DNA from: an uncultured Chloroflexota bacterium
GTDB lineage: Bacteria > Chloroflexota > Dehalococcoidia > CAUJGQ01
DNA length: 64,000 nt
Reading direction: 5' to 3'
Assembly: GCA_937879875.1 (NCBI GenBank)
Contig: CALFMN010000102.1
Span: 10,913 to 74,912, forward strand
This document shows, piece by piece, positions 15,089-28,089 of the stretch (its first letter is position 1; every line of letters starts with the position of its first letter). A program made the position numbers and the translations under genes. Under the pieces are notes generated by a model. The model saw only the letters and a list, made by a program, of their open reading frames with translations. It was not told where the DNA came from and made no database searches.

Positions 15089-16492
15089 CTACGCGAACTG
15101 ATACTCCGGAGAAGCCACGATCAGTTGCAACATGCGCGCCACGCGGCCGCGGCTCTCTTCCTTCTCGGCGTCGGCGCCGAAGCAGAGTTCGCCGCCGGAC
15201 TCGGCATAGCGCAGCAGCGCCGCGCGCGTGGTCGAACAGGCATCGAGCGGGCCGGCCAGCTCCAGACAGCGATCGACGAACGCGGCCGGAGGCAGCGGCG
15301 CGCCGCCGTTGCTCAGCGCCTCGACGATAGCTTTGACGCCGGGCTTGCGCGTGTCGCCGACCTCGTTGGCGGCGAAGTTGACGCGCTCGTTCAGCGTGCC
15401 GCCGTCGATCCACTCCTTGCCCGTGTGCCAGCCTTCGACCGTGGGCGGATTCATCAGCCGCTGGCCCATCAGCCCGGCGGCGCCGGGCAGCGCCAGCAGG
15501 CCGGGCTCGGGCAGGCGGTGGGCGCCGGAGAGCTTGACCGTGCCCACGACCAGCTCGACCGGGCTCTTGACACGGCAGAAGCGCGCCTCTTTGAAGAAGT
15601 CCGAGTTGAACAGCACGCGCAGGATCGAACGGATATCGCCGCTTGAAGCGTTGTACTCCGCGATCAGCGTATCGACTGCCCGCGGGTCGGCGGGCGGCGA
15701 CTGATTCCAGGCAGGCACCTGCGGCTCGTCCGCGACGAAGAAGTTGTAGAGATGCCGGGCGATGAAGCGGGCCGTGGCCGGCTGCCTGACGATGATGTCG
15801 ATGATGTCCTCGCCGTTCCAGCGCCCGGTTTCGCCCAGAAACGTCTTCTCGCTGTCGTCGTGATCTTCGGGCCGGTAGACGAAACGCGTGGGGTAGTAGC
15901 CGTAGGGGTAGATGGGGATCGGCTGCTCGACGGTCCAGCCGGTGAAGGCCCGCGCGGCCATCTTCACGTCGAACTCGGAATAGTTCCCCAGCCCCATGGA
16001 GAACAGCTCCATCAGCTCGCGGCCGTAGTTCTCGTTGGGCGCGTCGCGGTGGTTTTCCGAGTTATCCAGCCAGTAGAGCATCGCCGGATCGTGGGAGAGT
16101 TCGAGCAGGATCGTGCGCAATGGCGCCAGGGCGTTGCGCCGGAACAGCTCGATCTGGCTGATCGACGAAGGCGTGTGCTCGCTCTTATCCCAGCCGGTGG
16201 CGAAGAGGCCGTGCCAGAAGAGCGTCAGCTTCTCTTCGAGCGGGCGGCGGGAGTTGATCATGCGGTAGATCCAGCGGGCGTTCCACGTTCCCGGCGAGTC
16301 TTGATGCACGAGGCCGGGAAAGTAGCGCCGCAGGATGTCCTCGTCAATGTCGGGCTGCTGCTCCGGGTGCAGCAGCTCTTCCACGACCGACTCATAGCTG
16401 CGCCCGGCGAGCGCATCCAGCTCGGCGCGGGTGGCGCCGAAGCCGGCGCGGCGCATGAGGTGAGCGAGCAAGGCCACATCGCTCTCAGCCAC
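15089..16492 (-). CDS. DUF1800 family protein
   Basis: A 467-residue protein with the DUF1800 pattern: AHLMRRAGFGATRAELDAL at the N-terminus, LTLFWHGLFATGWDK, NYGRELMELFSMGLGNYSE, the AARAFTGWTV segment, LYNFFVADEP and PPTVEGWHTGKEWID. The family is of unknown biochemical function and is almost always adjacent to DUF1501. The start is GTG 16492, five bases after GAGGAGGAG; homology begins immediately afterwards. The candidate promoter at 16583-16611 would serve both genes. Confidence 0.9.
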   Translation of the reverse strand: MAESDVALLAHLMRRAGFGATRAELDALAGRSYESVVEELLHPEQQPDIDEDILRRYFPGLVHQDSPGTWNARWIYRMINSRRPLEEKLTLFWHGLFATGWDKSEHTPSSISQIELFRRNALAPLRTILLELSHDPAMLYWLDNSENHRDAPNENYGRELMELFSMGLGNYSEFDVKMAARAFTGWTVEQPIPIYPYGYYPTRFVYRPEDHDDSEKTFLGETGRWNGEDIIDIIVRQPATARFIARHLYNFFVADEPQVPAWNQSPPADPRAVDTLIAEYNASSGDIRSILRVLFNSDFFKEARFCRVKSPVELVVGTVKLSGAHRLPEPGLLALPGAAGLMGQRLMNPPTVEGWHTGKEWIDGGTLNERVNFAANEVGDTRKPGVKAIVEALSNGGAPLPPAAFVDRCLELAGPLDACSTTRAALLRYAESGGELCFGADAEKEESRGRVARMLQLIVASPEYQFA

Positions 16493-16582
16493 GATCTCCT
16501 CCTCGCATGGTGAATGTTTCTGAACGGCGGGCAAGCGGCGATCGCCGGTCGCAGCGGCGGCGCGGCGCTGCTCGCCTCCTTC

Positions 16583-16611
16583 GCTATACACCAGGCGCGG
16601 CGGTTCGACAA
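16583..16611 (-). promoter_or_regulatory. Candidate promoter of the DUF1800-DUF1501 operon
   Basis: On the minus strand TTGTCG (16606-16611) and TATAGC (16583-16588) are exactly 17 bases apart. The DUF1800 start is 91 bases downstream and the hsdR stop lies just upstream at 16645, so this marks the boundary between two transcripts. Confidence 0.5.
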
Positions 16612-16644
16612 CCGGGATTGAAGCGAGAGTTCGCCGTCGCGCGC

Positions 16645-19716
<3,072 letters not shown>

Positions 19717-19736
19717 GGGCGCCTGCTTCGCCTCAC

Positions 19737-19949
19737 CTACGCGGGATCATCGTCGAACGAAAACGGCATAGGACGGCCGCGCTCCGGCCGGCCCATGCGG
19801 ACTCTCATCGTGAAGGAGCGCTTCGGCGGCATCGGCCGGTACTCGAACTCCGTGTCCTCATCCGCCGGCGCGCCGGCTCGCTCGTCAGGCATCGTCTCAC
19901 GGGTATCATCGTCGTCCGGCTGCCGCGAACGCTGTTCATTCGTCGTCAT
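19737..19949 (-). CDS. Small acidic hypothetical protein in the restriction island
   Basis: A 70-residue protein (MTTNEQRSRQPDDDDTRE...) with an acidic, Asp/Glu/Pro-rich first half and a basic Arg/Pro-rich second half ending FSFDDDPA. It looks disordered. It ends 21 bases before the hsdR start, so it is probably co-transcribed with hsdR. ATG 19961 would add four residues. No family is recognised; a small highly charged protein beside a nuclease gene could be a regulator, but that is a guess. Confidence 0.5.
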   Translation of the reverse strand: MTTNEQRSRQPDDDDTRETMPDERAGAPADEDTEFEYRPMPPKRSFTMRVRMGRPERGRPMPFSFDDDPA

Positions 19950-20000
19950 GGCGCACAGCATACTCCGCGTGCTTCAGGGCGTCCGAAACGCGCATTCCAC

Positions 20001-20029
20001 TTGACATACTGGCACAAATGTTTCACAAT
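20001..20029 (+). promoter_or_regulatory. Outward-facing promoter-like sequence in the restriction island
   Basis: TTGACA at 20001-20006 and CACAAT at 20024-20029 are spaced 17 bases in an A+T-rich patch. It points along the plus strand, where no gene follows for 6 kb, so if active it would make an RNA antisense to the BECR-like and DUF3800 genes. Confidence 0.35.
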
Positions 20030-20087
20030 AAGTGCAACTCATCCACCATGTGTGGAAGGAGTATCGGCGCCGTCCCTCGGGGCGGCG

Positions 20088-20579
20088 TCAGCCTTTGCCC
20101 GCGCGATATGCTCGATACTCCTGCTCCAGCCGCCGCCGCCGATTGTCGTACTCGATCGGGTACGCGGTCCACAGCAGGTAGTAGCCGCTCCGCACTGCCA
20201 GCACGACAAGGTGGCTGAAGTCGGCCAGCGCGATCAGCACGCGCTCTTCGCCGGCCCGGCGTGCGTTCCGCCAGCGTGGCAGTACGCCCGCGTCTGCCGC
20301 TTCGATCATCGGCCGCAGCCAGCGGATGCGCTCGCAGCGGCGCAGGTCCGGCGTTCGCGCCGCTTCCATCGCGCCTTCTGATGTGACGTGCCAGAACGTC
20401 GCTTCTTTGCCGTTATCGAGGTAGCGGCGCACCGATACGCGCAGGCCGTCGAGCATCGGCGTGGATGCGATGAAGTCACGGCGAAAGAGCCGGTAGACCT
20501 CCTCGATGTAGCGCGACACGTCACCGCCGAACGCTTCGAGCCGGACGAGGTCCGGAAGCTTGAACGCATGTTCGCTCAC
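20088..20579 (-). CDS. Putative BECR-fold (RelE/barnase-like) nuclease domain protein
   Basis: A 163-residue protein starting at GTG 20579, which overlaps the upstream DUF3800 stop as GTGA, so translation is coupled. The C-terminal half reads RCERIRWLRPMIEAAD, then ERVLIALADFSHLVVLA and YYLLWTAYPIEYDNRRR. The ERI-x-W-x-x-P-x-I-E motif followed by two strands and a T-A-Y-P ending resembles phage-type PBECR nucleases related to RelE and barnase. The N-terminal half is helical. The assignment rests on pattern only and catalytic residues are not certain. Position in a restriction island fits a defence or abortive role. Confidence 0.45.
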   Translation of the reverse strand: MSEHAFKLPDLVRLEAFGGDVSRYIEEVYRLFRRDFIASTPMLDGLRVSVRRYLDNGKEATFWHVTSEGAMEAARTPDLRRCERIRWLRPMIEAADAGVLPRWRNARRAGEERVLIALADFSHLVVLAVRSGYYLLWTAYPIEYDNRRRRLEQEYRAYRAGKG

Positions 20580-21286
20580 ACGGCCACCAGCCGCGGCCGC
20601 CAACGGAAGAGGTTGACCTTCTGCTCTCCGAACAGCGTGCTGCGCGTGAGCTCGTAGCCGGAGCGCTCGCGCATGCGGCGGACAAGCGCGGCTTTGGCGG
20701 GGCTGCTGTGCAGCTCACGGTTGGCGTAGCTGACGATGCCCGTGAGCAGGTCGGTGAGCTGGATCTGCTCGACTTCATGCGAGCGCACGGCCTGCAGCCG
20801 CTCGATGATCTCGCGCTGGAAGTCGTACAGGTTGTTGCTCAGCACCTCGCGCAGCCGCCGCTCCTTCGGTGCGCTGCGTGTGTCCTTGACATCGAGATAG
20901 ATGCGGTAGCGGGCGTGCGGATCGAGGATGAGCTTGAGCAGATCGAAGTACATCTTGTAGTACCAGGTGTCGTGATCCTGGTTGAAGCTGTCGTGGTCGA
21001 GCGCGGCCTTGTCGGGGACGATCAGGGCGCGGAAGTGCAGCGACGGCTCAGCGAAGAAGTAGTCGACGAGCGCGAGATAGAAGTCGATCTTTGCCGGCGA
21101 TACCTTCGTCCACTTGACCTCGAAGTCGGCAGGCAAGCCGTGCGCAGCCTTGATTACGCGGAGGCGCTCCGCGATCGCGCGCGTCTCGGCCGCCGGGCAC
21201 CAGACCGCGCCGAGCACCATGCTGCGGTGGCCGTCGTGCTCCAGATGGCAGCTTTCGTCGCAGTAGATGTTGAACGTCTCGGTCAT
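20576..21286 (-). CDS. DUF3800 domain protein
   Basis: A 236-residue protein with the DUF3800 layout: the strand YCDES with D10, VLGAVWCP, KWTKVSPAKIDFY, FRALIVPDK, the YYKMYFDLL segment, YRIYLDVKD and the terminal QIQLTDLLTGIVSYANR. The conserved acidic residues (D10, D in YLDVKD and D in QLTDLL) suggest an RNase H-like nuclease fold. Such genes are frequent in defence islands and next to restriction systems. It couples by a 4-base overlap to the BECR-like gene downstream. No nuclease activity can be proven from sequence. Confidence 0.8.
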   Translation of the reverse strand: MTETFNIYCDESCHLEHDGHRSMVLGAVWCPAAETRAIAERLRVIKAAHGLPADFEVKWTKVSPAKIDFYLALVDYFFAEPSLHFRALIVPDKAALDHDSFNQDHDTWYYKMYFDLLKLILDPHARYRIYLDVKDTRSAPKERRLREVLSNNLYDFQREIIERLQAVRSHEVEQIQLTDLLTGIVSYANRELHSSPAKAALVRRMRERSGYELTRSTLFGEQKVNLFRWRPRLVAV

Positions 21287-21576
21287 GAGGATGCCGCCCG
21301 TCTCAGTCGTTACACTTCACCAGCTATCGTGCTCCGCTCAGTCAGTTCCAGATCAGTCGTCTCCTGTGTAACGCACCATAATTTGTGCGATCGCTGGAAC
21401 AGCTTGCATTAACGGTTCATTCAGTGCGGTAGATGTGCCGAGAATAAGCCGGAATAAGCCGAGAATTCGTGGCGCACGTTCAGGCATACTCCGGCCCACC
21501 TTTGAGAAACCACACTGCACCCCTGCCCCCGCCAGCGTTATCGACCAATCCGAAGCGGATTCGGTGAAGGTGACAC
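21287..21576. other. Non-coding gap inside the restriction island
   Basis: This 290-bp A+T-richer gap separates the AlbA_2 gene from the DUF3800 gene. Between about 21436 and 21466 the sequence GAGAATAAGCCGGAATAAGCCGAGAATTC contains the box AATAAGCCG twice. No open frame of convincing composition is present. It probably holds the promoter for the downstream cassette. Confidence 0.4.
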
Positions 21577-22818
21577 TCACCGTCCAACCCACTTCCCATC
21601 GTCGTTATAGTTGAGGGAACGTGGCCAACCGGCAGCTTGCCAGATCGCGTCAAACATAGGACGCAACGTGAGTGCGACATCAGACGTGAAGTCATCCAAC
21701 AAGGCTTCCGGCACCACAAGCGTTTCGCGATCGATTGGAACTCCGCCACCCCATGCCTTCGCTGATTCTGCCGTTATCTCGTAGCCGCGTGCGCCGAGGA
21801 CGGTGAGCATCACGAACACTGGCGGCGTAACGCCGAGAGTGCCCAGCACTCCCACGTACGCTTTCACAGCCTGGATTACCCGGTGTTCGTAGATAGGTGG
21901 AATTTCCGTTCCTGCTGTTGGACCGTTCGGGCGCAGGAGAGAAGCATCTACTGCTTCGATTGCTCCATTCCTGAAGAGTTGGGTGTAGCCAGTGCGCCCG
22001 CCCCTACTGCCCTGCGGACCAAAGTTCAGCCAACCGTCAAAGTTGTACCGATAGCCATTTCCGCCTTGTGCGATTGGTTCGAGTTCACGCCAGTGCTCAC
22101 TTGCCTGAACAATATCGACGTTGGCGCCGGGTTCGGCGGCCGAGGCCGGAAAGAGGTGAAGTACGAATCGGCCACTGCCCTCCCAGACGGCACTCTGGTC
22201 GCCGAGGTAGTCTCTTACAGATGAGTCGATCTCGACCGGCGTTTCTCCCGCGACGATGCGGGCGAGCCGATCCAACCGAAACTGCCGTACCCGCTCCGGA
22301 AACGCCTCGCTGACGGCAAAGGCGGCGCGAATCTCTCCTACGTCGAGCTGGTACTTCCCGGCGCTGTTCCGCGAGAAGAAGCGTGACCAGTTCTTGTAGG
22401 TGACCGTGTGCGGCTGCGCCCAGCTCTGACGCACACGGACCAGCAGCACGGGGCCGTCAGCGAATCCCCCGATGAACCGCGGCTGAACTGCCGGCAACCT
22501 CGGCGCGATGCCGTCGCGGATGATTGACTCCAGGCGCAGCATCTCGGCGTCCTGATTGACGTCACGAAGGCCCGCAGCGCTCTCAGGCAGGCCAGTGTTC
22601 TTCCCGCTGGCGTCCTTCGCCTCACTCACACCGAACAGAATGTCGCCGCCACTGGCATTCGCCATCGAGGAGACGTCGGCGAGGAACTCCCTCTTGTCTT
22701 CGTCCGAGTTGCCCGGAAGCGCGCCCTTGTAGTCGAGGGCGCGGCCCTCGGCTACCCCGTCGGCAACCAGAGCGTCGATGTCTGCTTTGGTGATTGCGTC
22801 CAGTGGTTTGCTGATCAT
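21577..22818 (-). CDS. AlbA_2 (Schlafen-type) domain ATP-binding protein
   Basis: A 413-residue protein. Residues about 20-160 match the AlbA_2/divergent-AAA_4 domain: VADGVAEGRALDYKGALP, REFLADVSSMANASGGDILFGV, IRDGIAPRLPAVQ and PVLLVRVRQSW. The domain is shared with eukaryotic Schlafen proteins and is common in prokaryotic defence loci. The C-terminal 240 residues contain no domain I can name. The start ATG 22818 overlaps the hsdS stop by 4 bases, so it is translated with hsdMS. Base composition is noticeably lower in G+C than the flanking genes, suggesting separate origin. Confidence 0.8.
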   Translation of the reverse strand: MISKPLDAITKADIDALVADGVAEGRALDYKGALPGNSDEDKREFLADVSSMANASGGDILFGVSEAKDASGKNTGLPESAAGLRDVNQDAEMLRLESIIRDGIAPRLPAVQPRFIGGFADGPVLLVRVRQSWAQPHTVTYKNWSRFFSRNSAGKYQLDVGEIRAAFAVSEAFPERVRQFRLDRLARIVAGETPVEIDSSVRDYLGDQSAVWEGSGRFVLHLFPASAAEPGANVDIVQASEHWRELEPIAQGGNGYRYNFDGWLNFGPQGSRGGRTGYTQLFRNGAIEAVDASLLRPNGPTAGTEIPPIYEHRVIQAVKAYVGVLGTLGVTPPVFVMLTVLGARGYEITAESAKAWGGGVPIDRETLVVPEALLDDFTSDVALTLRPMFDAIWQAAGWPRSLNYNDDGKWVGR

Positions 22819-24126
22819 GAGGTCGTTGTCTCCGCCGCTACCTCAGCGATGCTGTTCGCCTCGCCCACGCGCAGCTCGCCCGACAGCAGCTTCGGCAGCA
22901 GCGCGTCGCGGATGGCCGCGAGCGTGCGCGACTCCTCATCCCGTGCCCGCATCAGCCGGATGGTAGAGCGCGCCGTTTCGCCAAACTTGCGTGCTGGCGC
23001 TGCATCGGGGACCGCCATCAGGAAGTGGTCGAAGCTGTTGGCTGGTACTCGCTGGCGGCCGGTCGTACCGGTCATGTTGGCGATCGCGAAGTTGCGGAAC
23101 CCTTCGGTTCTCGCCAGGAAGTAAGCGTACTCCTCGGGCAGCGGCGCACGCGGGCACAGCACAATGTACTCGGTCGATCCCCAGCCGACGCATCCGCTAC
23201 TGAGGAAGTCTACGAACGCCGTTTTGCCGTTCTCAAGGCATGGCGTGATGCGCGCTACGAGCGTGTCACCGCCGATGAACCGCATGCCAGAGCCAAACGC
23301 CCGCTCGACTACCTCTATCGCGCGGGCAGAGTCGGTCGGCATGTTGGCCATGTCAAGATATGGGGCGACCTCTCCGGCACGGAGGCTGCGCGGCGGGTTT
23401 ACATCGATCACGTCCGGCAACGCCGCGACCCGCCACCCGCGCGGGATCGGCCCCAGCGCCGAGTCCTCGAAGCTGTCTGGGAAGAGCGCGGCGGTGGCGG
23501 CGTCCATGCCGGCGGGCTGGCGGCCCTCCGCCTTCGCCCGCACCGGGTCGAAGTCCACGAACCAGGACTGAAACAGCGCCCGTGCCATCGCCTCCAGCGT
23601 CGCGTTCATGCGCCGGTTCAGCTCGATCTTGTCGTCCAGCGCACCGAGGATGGCGGCGATGCGGCGCTGGTCGGCCAATCCAGGTGTCGAGATTGGGAAC
23701 GTCGGAAACTCGGTCAGGAGAATGCGATCGACCGTGCTGCCGGGAATGGTGTGGGCGCGGAGCGTGTCCTGAAACGCAGGACCGAGATAGGCGTATAGGA
23801 GAAACCGCGGATCAACTCGCTCCAGATTCGGGCGCATCAGCGCCATACGCCGTCCAAGACAACAGCGTAGACCAGAGGGGATGATCGCTGCCTCGCCAAG
23901 TCTGGTCTCGTACGAAAAGACGACATCGCCGGGTCGTGGTGTCACCCGTCTGGTCCATGTCCGAAAATCATCCTGGCTGAGGTGCTTCGACTGCTGAAGG
24001 TCGATTCGGCCACCGCTCAAGCTTGAAATTCCGAGGAACCACGGCCCCGTATCCGTCTCGGGTGGCGTGGCGTGTGGCCCGTCGTATATTCCCTCGCATA
24101 GGCTGGCAATGGGGATCTCTTGCCAT

Positions 24127-24137
<11 letters not shown>
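22815..24137 (-). CDS. hsdS: Type I restriction-modification specificity subunit (HsdS)
   Basis: A 440-residue protein with two target-recognition domains, each followed by a conserved helix. The central spacer reads LADQRRIAAILGALDDKIELNRRMNATLEAMARALF. The second unit ends with ESRTLAAIRDALLPKLLSGELRV. TRD1 begins at about residue 12 (LCEGIYDGPHATPP) and TRD2 near 235 (IPRGWRVAALPDVI). HsdS dictates the bipartite DNA site recognised by the complex. ATG 24137 overlaps the hsdM end by 11 bases. Lower G+C than hsdM is normal for exchanged specificity domains. Confidence 0.93.
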
Positions 24138-25776
<1,639 letters not shown>

Positions 25777-25880
25777 GCATATCCCTCCGTGTGGCAGTAT
25801 CGGCAGCCCGGCTATCGATGATTCCAGCCGGCGCGTCGATCTGCGACACACGGACGCAAGCATAGCAGGCGGGGCTTTCG

Positions 25881-26084
25881 GCCCTCATCCTCTCCTGTCT
25901 CCTTCCCCCAATCCTGGAGGGAAGGAGACGATCCCGCACCAAGCGATCCGAGCGTGCGTCTGGTTAACCACACGTCGATCGGAACGCCCGATCCAAGATC
26001 GCCCCTCTCTCCCATACAGCCCGCAACCCTTCCGCGGTCTCGATCACGTTGTGTATGGGAGAGAGGGGAAGGGGGAGTGAGGGC
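25881..26084. repeat. Intergenic inverted-repeat element, family B
   Basis: The left end reads GCCCTCATCCTCTCC and the right end GGGGGAGTGAGGGC, an imperfect terminal inverted repeat. Internally, CCCCCAATCCTGGAGGGAAGGAG follows the left end, and CTCTCTCCCATAC pairs with GTATGGGAGAGAGG near the right end. Related elements occur at 34266-34429, 57808-57921 and, decayed, 278-557. It fills most of the 396-bp gap before the LLM gene; no gene is seen in that gap. Confidence 0.65.
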
Positions 26085-26172
26085 CAGCACCGCAGCGCCA
26101 TCCAGGCCTGCTACACTCGCGGCATTCGTGGCGCGAAGAGCGGGCTGCCGCGAGTCTTCAAGGAGGCGGGCG

Positions 26173-27333
26173 ATGCGGCTGAGTCTGGCGTACGAGATGC
26201 AGCGGCCGCTGGTGGACGACCACGCGGTGATCGAAGAGACGATCGAGCAGTGTGTGCTCGCCGACGAGATGGGCTTCGATTCCGTCTGGTTCGTCGAGCA
26301 CCACTTCTTGACCAGCTTCTCGATGTCGCCCTGCCCCGAGGTGATCTTCGGCGCCCTCAGCCGCCTGACCAAACGCATCCGCCTCGGCTTCGGCGTCGTG
26401 ATCCTGCCTTACCACCACCCCGTGCGCGTGGCCGAGCGCGTGGCCATGGTCGATCACCTCTCCGGCGGCCGCGTCGAGTTCGGCACCGGCCGCTCGGCGC
26501 CGTATGAGCAGATCGGCATGGGCATCGACCCGCGCAACACCCGCGCCATGTGGGAAGAGTCGCTGCGCATGATTCCCAAAATCTGGGAGGACGGGCCGTT
26601 TTCATGGGAGGGCCAGTTCTGGAACGTGCCCCCGCGCGATGTGCGCCCCAAGCCGTTCCAGCAGCCGCACCCGCGCATCTGGGTGGCCGCGCTGCAACCC
26701 TCGACCTATCAGCTTGCCGCCGAGCTGGGCATCGGCGTGATGGCGCTCAGCGTGGCCGCGCCGTCGTATCTGGCGCCCTACATCAGCGAGTACAAGACAA
26801 ACGTGCGCAACGCGCGGCCGGTGGGCAAGTTCATCAACGACCAGTGGCTGAGCGCGACGATGGGCTTCTGCGGTGAGGACGACGCAGCGGCGCGCGAGTT
26901 GGCGGCGCGGTCGCTGCGCACCTTCTTCGGCCCGGACCGGCCGTACTTGAAGGACCAGATGCATCTCTACGCGCAGCTCGTCGAGTCCTGGGGCGGCGTG
27001 CCGGAGCACCTGCAGGCCAACTTCGCGCGTTACCTCAAGAAGGACGGCGCCGACGGCGCGCCCGAAGTCGATCTCTCCGGCGGCTCCGGCCAGATCGCCG
27101 CGGCGCTGTGGAACCAGATCGACGCCGACACGCTGGTGGAGCGCGGCGTGCTCGTGGCCGGCGATCCGGAGAGTTGCCTGAAGAGCATCGCCATTCACGA
27201 AGCCGCGGGCGTGGACGAGCTGCAGTTCCTGATGGCGACGGAGACGGTGCCACACGAGCAGGTGCTGTCCTCGATCGAGCTGTTCGGCAAGCACGTGATT
27301 CCCGCGCTGAAGCAGCAGCCGGCGCGGCGCTGA
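26173..27333 (+). CDS. LLM-class flavin-dependent oxidoreductase
   Basis: A 386-residue luciferase-like monooxygenase. Diagnostic stretches are FDSVWFVEHHFL, RIRLGFGVVILPYHHPVRVAERVAMVDHLSGGRVEFGTGR, IWEDGPFSWEGQFWNVP and PHPRIWVAAL. These (beta/alpha)8 enzymes use FMN or F420 and O2 or act as reductases on small molecules; the substrate is unknown. ATG 26173 is preceded by AAGGAGGCGG at proper spacing. It stands alone between a repeat element and a broken toxin-antitoxin gene. Confidence 0.9.
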   Translation: MRLSLAYEMQRPLVDDHAVIEETIEQCVLADEMGFDSVWFVEHHFLTSFSMSPCPEVIFGALSRLTKRIRLGFGVVILPYHHPVRVAERVAMVDHLSGGRVEFGTGRSAPYEQIGMGIDPRNTRAMWEESLRMIPKIWEDGPFSWEGQFWNVPPRDVRPKPFQQPHPRIWVAALQPSTYQLAAELGIGVMALSVAAPSYLAPYISEYKTNVRNARPVGKFINDQWLSATMGFCGEDDAAARELAARSLRTFFGPDRPYLKDQMHLYAQLVESWGGVPEHLQANFARYLKKDGADGAPEVDLSGGSGQIAAALWNQIDADTLVERGVLVAGDPESCLKSIAIHEAAGVDELQFLMATETVPHEQVLSSIELFGKHVIPALKQQPARR

Positions 27334-27353
27334 GTCATCCGGCGCGGCCCGGC

Positions 27354-27935
27354 ACCGCAAACAAGCGAACACCGGACTATCCAGCCCGGTTCCGCTGGTC
27401 GCTGGACCAACTGTGCACGCGAAACGTTGAGGCGCGATTCCCGCTCGTCTGTCATCTTGAAGAGCAGCTCTGGGAGCTGCGCGAGGAAAGCCGAGGCAAC
27501 ATCTACCGCGTGATTTACTGCTTCTTCACGGGCCGGCGGATCATTCTCCTGCACGGCTTTCAGAAGAAAACGCAAAAGACGCCCGAACGCGAGCTTGAAA
27601 CGGCGCGGCGGCGCTACGAGGACTGGCTGCTTCGGCACGAGTCGCTTTCGCGACTATTGGGACCGCCAGATGGCCGATCCGCATTCCACCGGGCTTACGT
27701 GGAAGAGGGCGCACGGAAAGACTTGTGGCTGCAGCTCGTGGAGGCGCGCCAGACCGCCAGGCTGACGCAGGCCGAACTGGCGCAGCGGCTCGGCGTCTCG
27801 CAGGCACAGGTGGCCCGGATCGAAAGACGCGGTTACGACGCCCAGACGCTCAGAACGCCGCGTCGCCAAGCAGAAAGGCCGCCTCGAAGAGCGACCCCGC
27901 TGACGCGGCCTCTGCCGACGGACGTCGGCGGCTAG
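27354..27935 (+). pseudogene. Fused HigB-like toxin / XRE antitoxin remnant
   Basis: One open frame runs through both halves of a HigBA-type locus. The toxin part reads PLVCHLEEQLWELREES, YRVIYCFFTGRRIILLHGF and KKTQKTPERELETARRRYEDW. It continues without a stop into an XRE helix-turn-helix, LTQAELAQRLGVSQAQVARIERRGYD. No ATG, GTG or TTG precedes the toxin homology in frame, the first about 35 toxin residues are missing, and the antitoxin C-terminus is replaced by an Arg/Pro-rich tail. I read it as a decayed TA pair; an antitoxin fragment could still be made from TTG near 27657. Confidence 0.6.
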
Positions 27936-27952
27936 CGGTTTCGGAGATGCGT

Positions 27953-27981
27953 TTGGCACTCTTGGATGCTCATGGTATCTT
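27953..27981 (+). promoter_or_regulatory. Promoter with extended -10 for the helix-turn-helix gene
   Basis: TTGGCA at 27953-27958 is followed after 17 bases by TATCTT at 27976-27981, with TGG directly before the -10 giving an extended -10 (TGnTATCTT). The gene starts at 28090, about 100 bases downstream of the expected start site. Confidence 0.55.
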
Positions 27982-27984
27982 ATA

Positions 27985-28004
27985 GTGAGACGAGGTGAGA
28001 CGAG
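27985..28004 (+). promoter_or_regulatory. Tandem 10-bp repeat at the transcription start, candidate operator
   Basis: GTGAGACGAG occurs twice back to back. The pair covers the expected +1 of the promoter at 27953-27981. One-turn spacing suits two protein subunits on the same DNA face, possibly the encoded regulator itself. Confidence 0.5.
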
Positions 28005-28089
28005 CGCACAGCAGCTCGATGCCAGCCGCCGAAGGCCACAGTGGCATAAGCATCGGCACGGCGCGCTGATGCGCCAAAAAGGAGAACCA

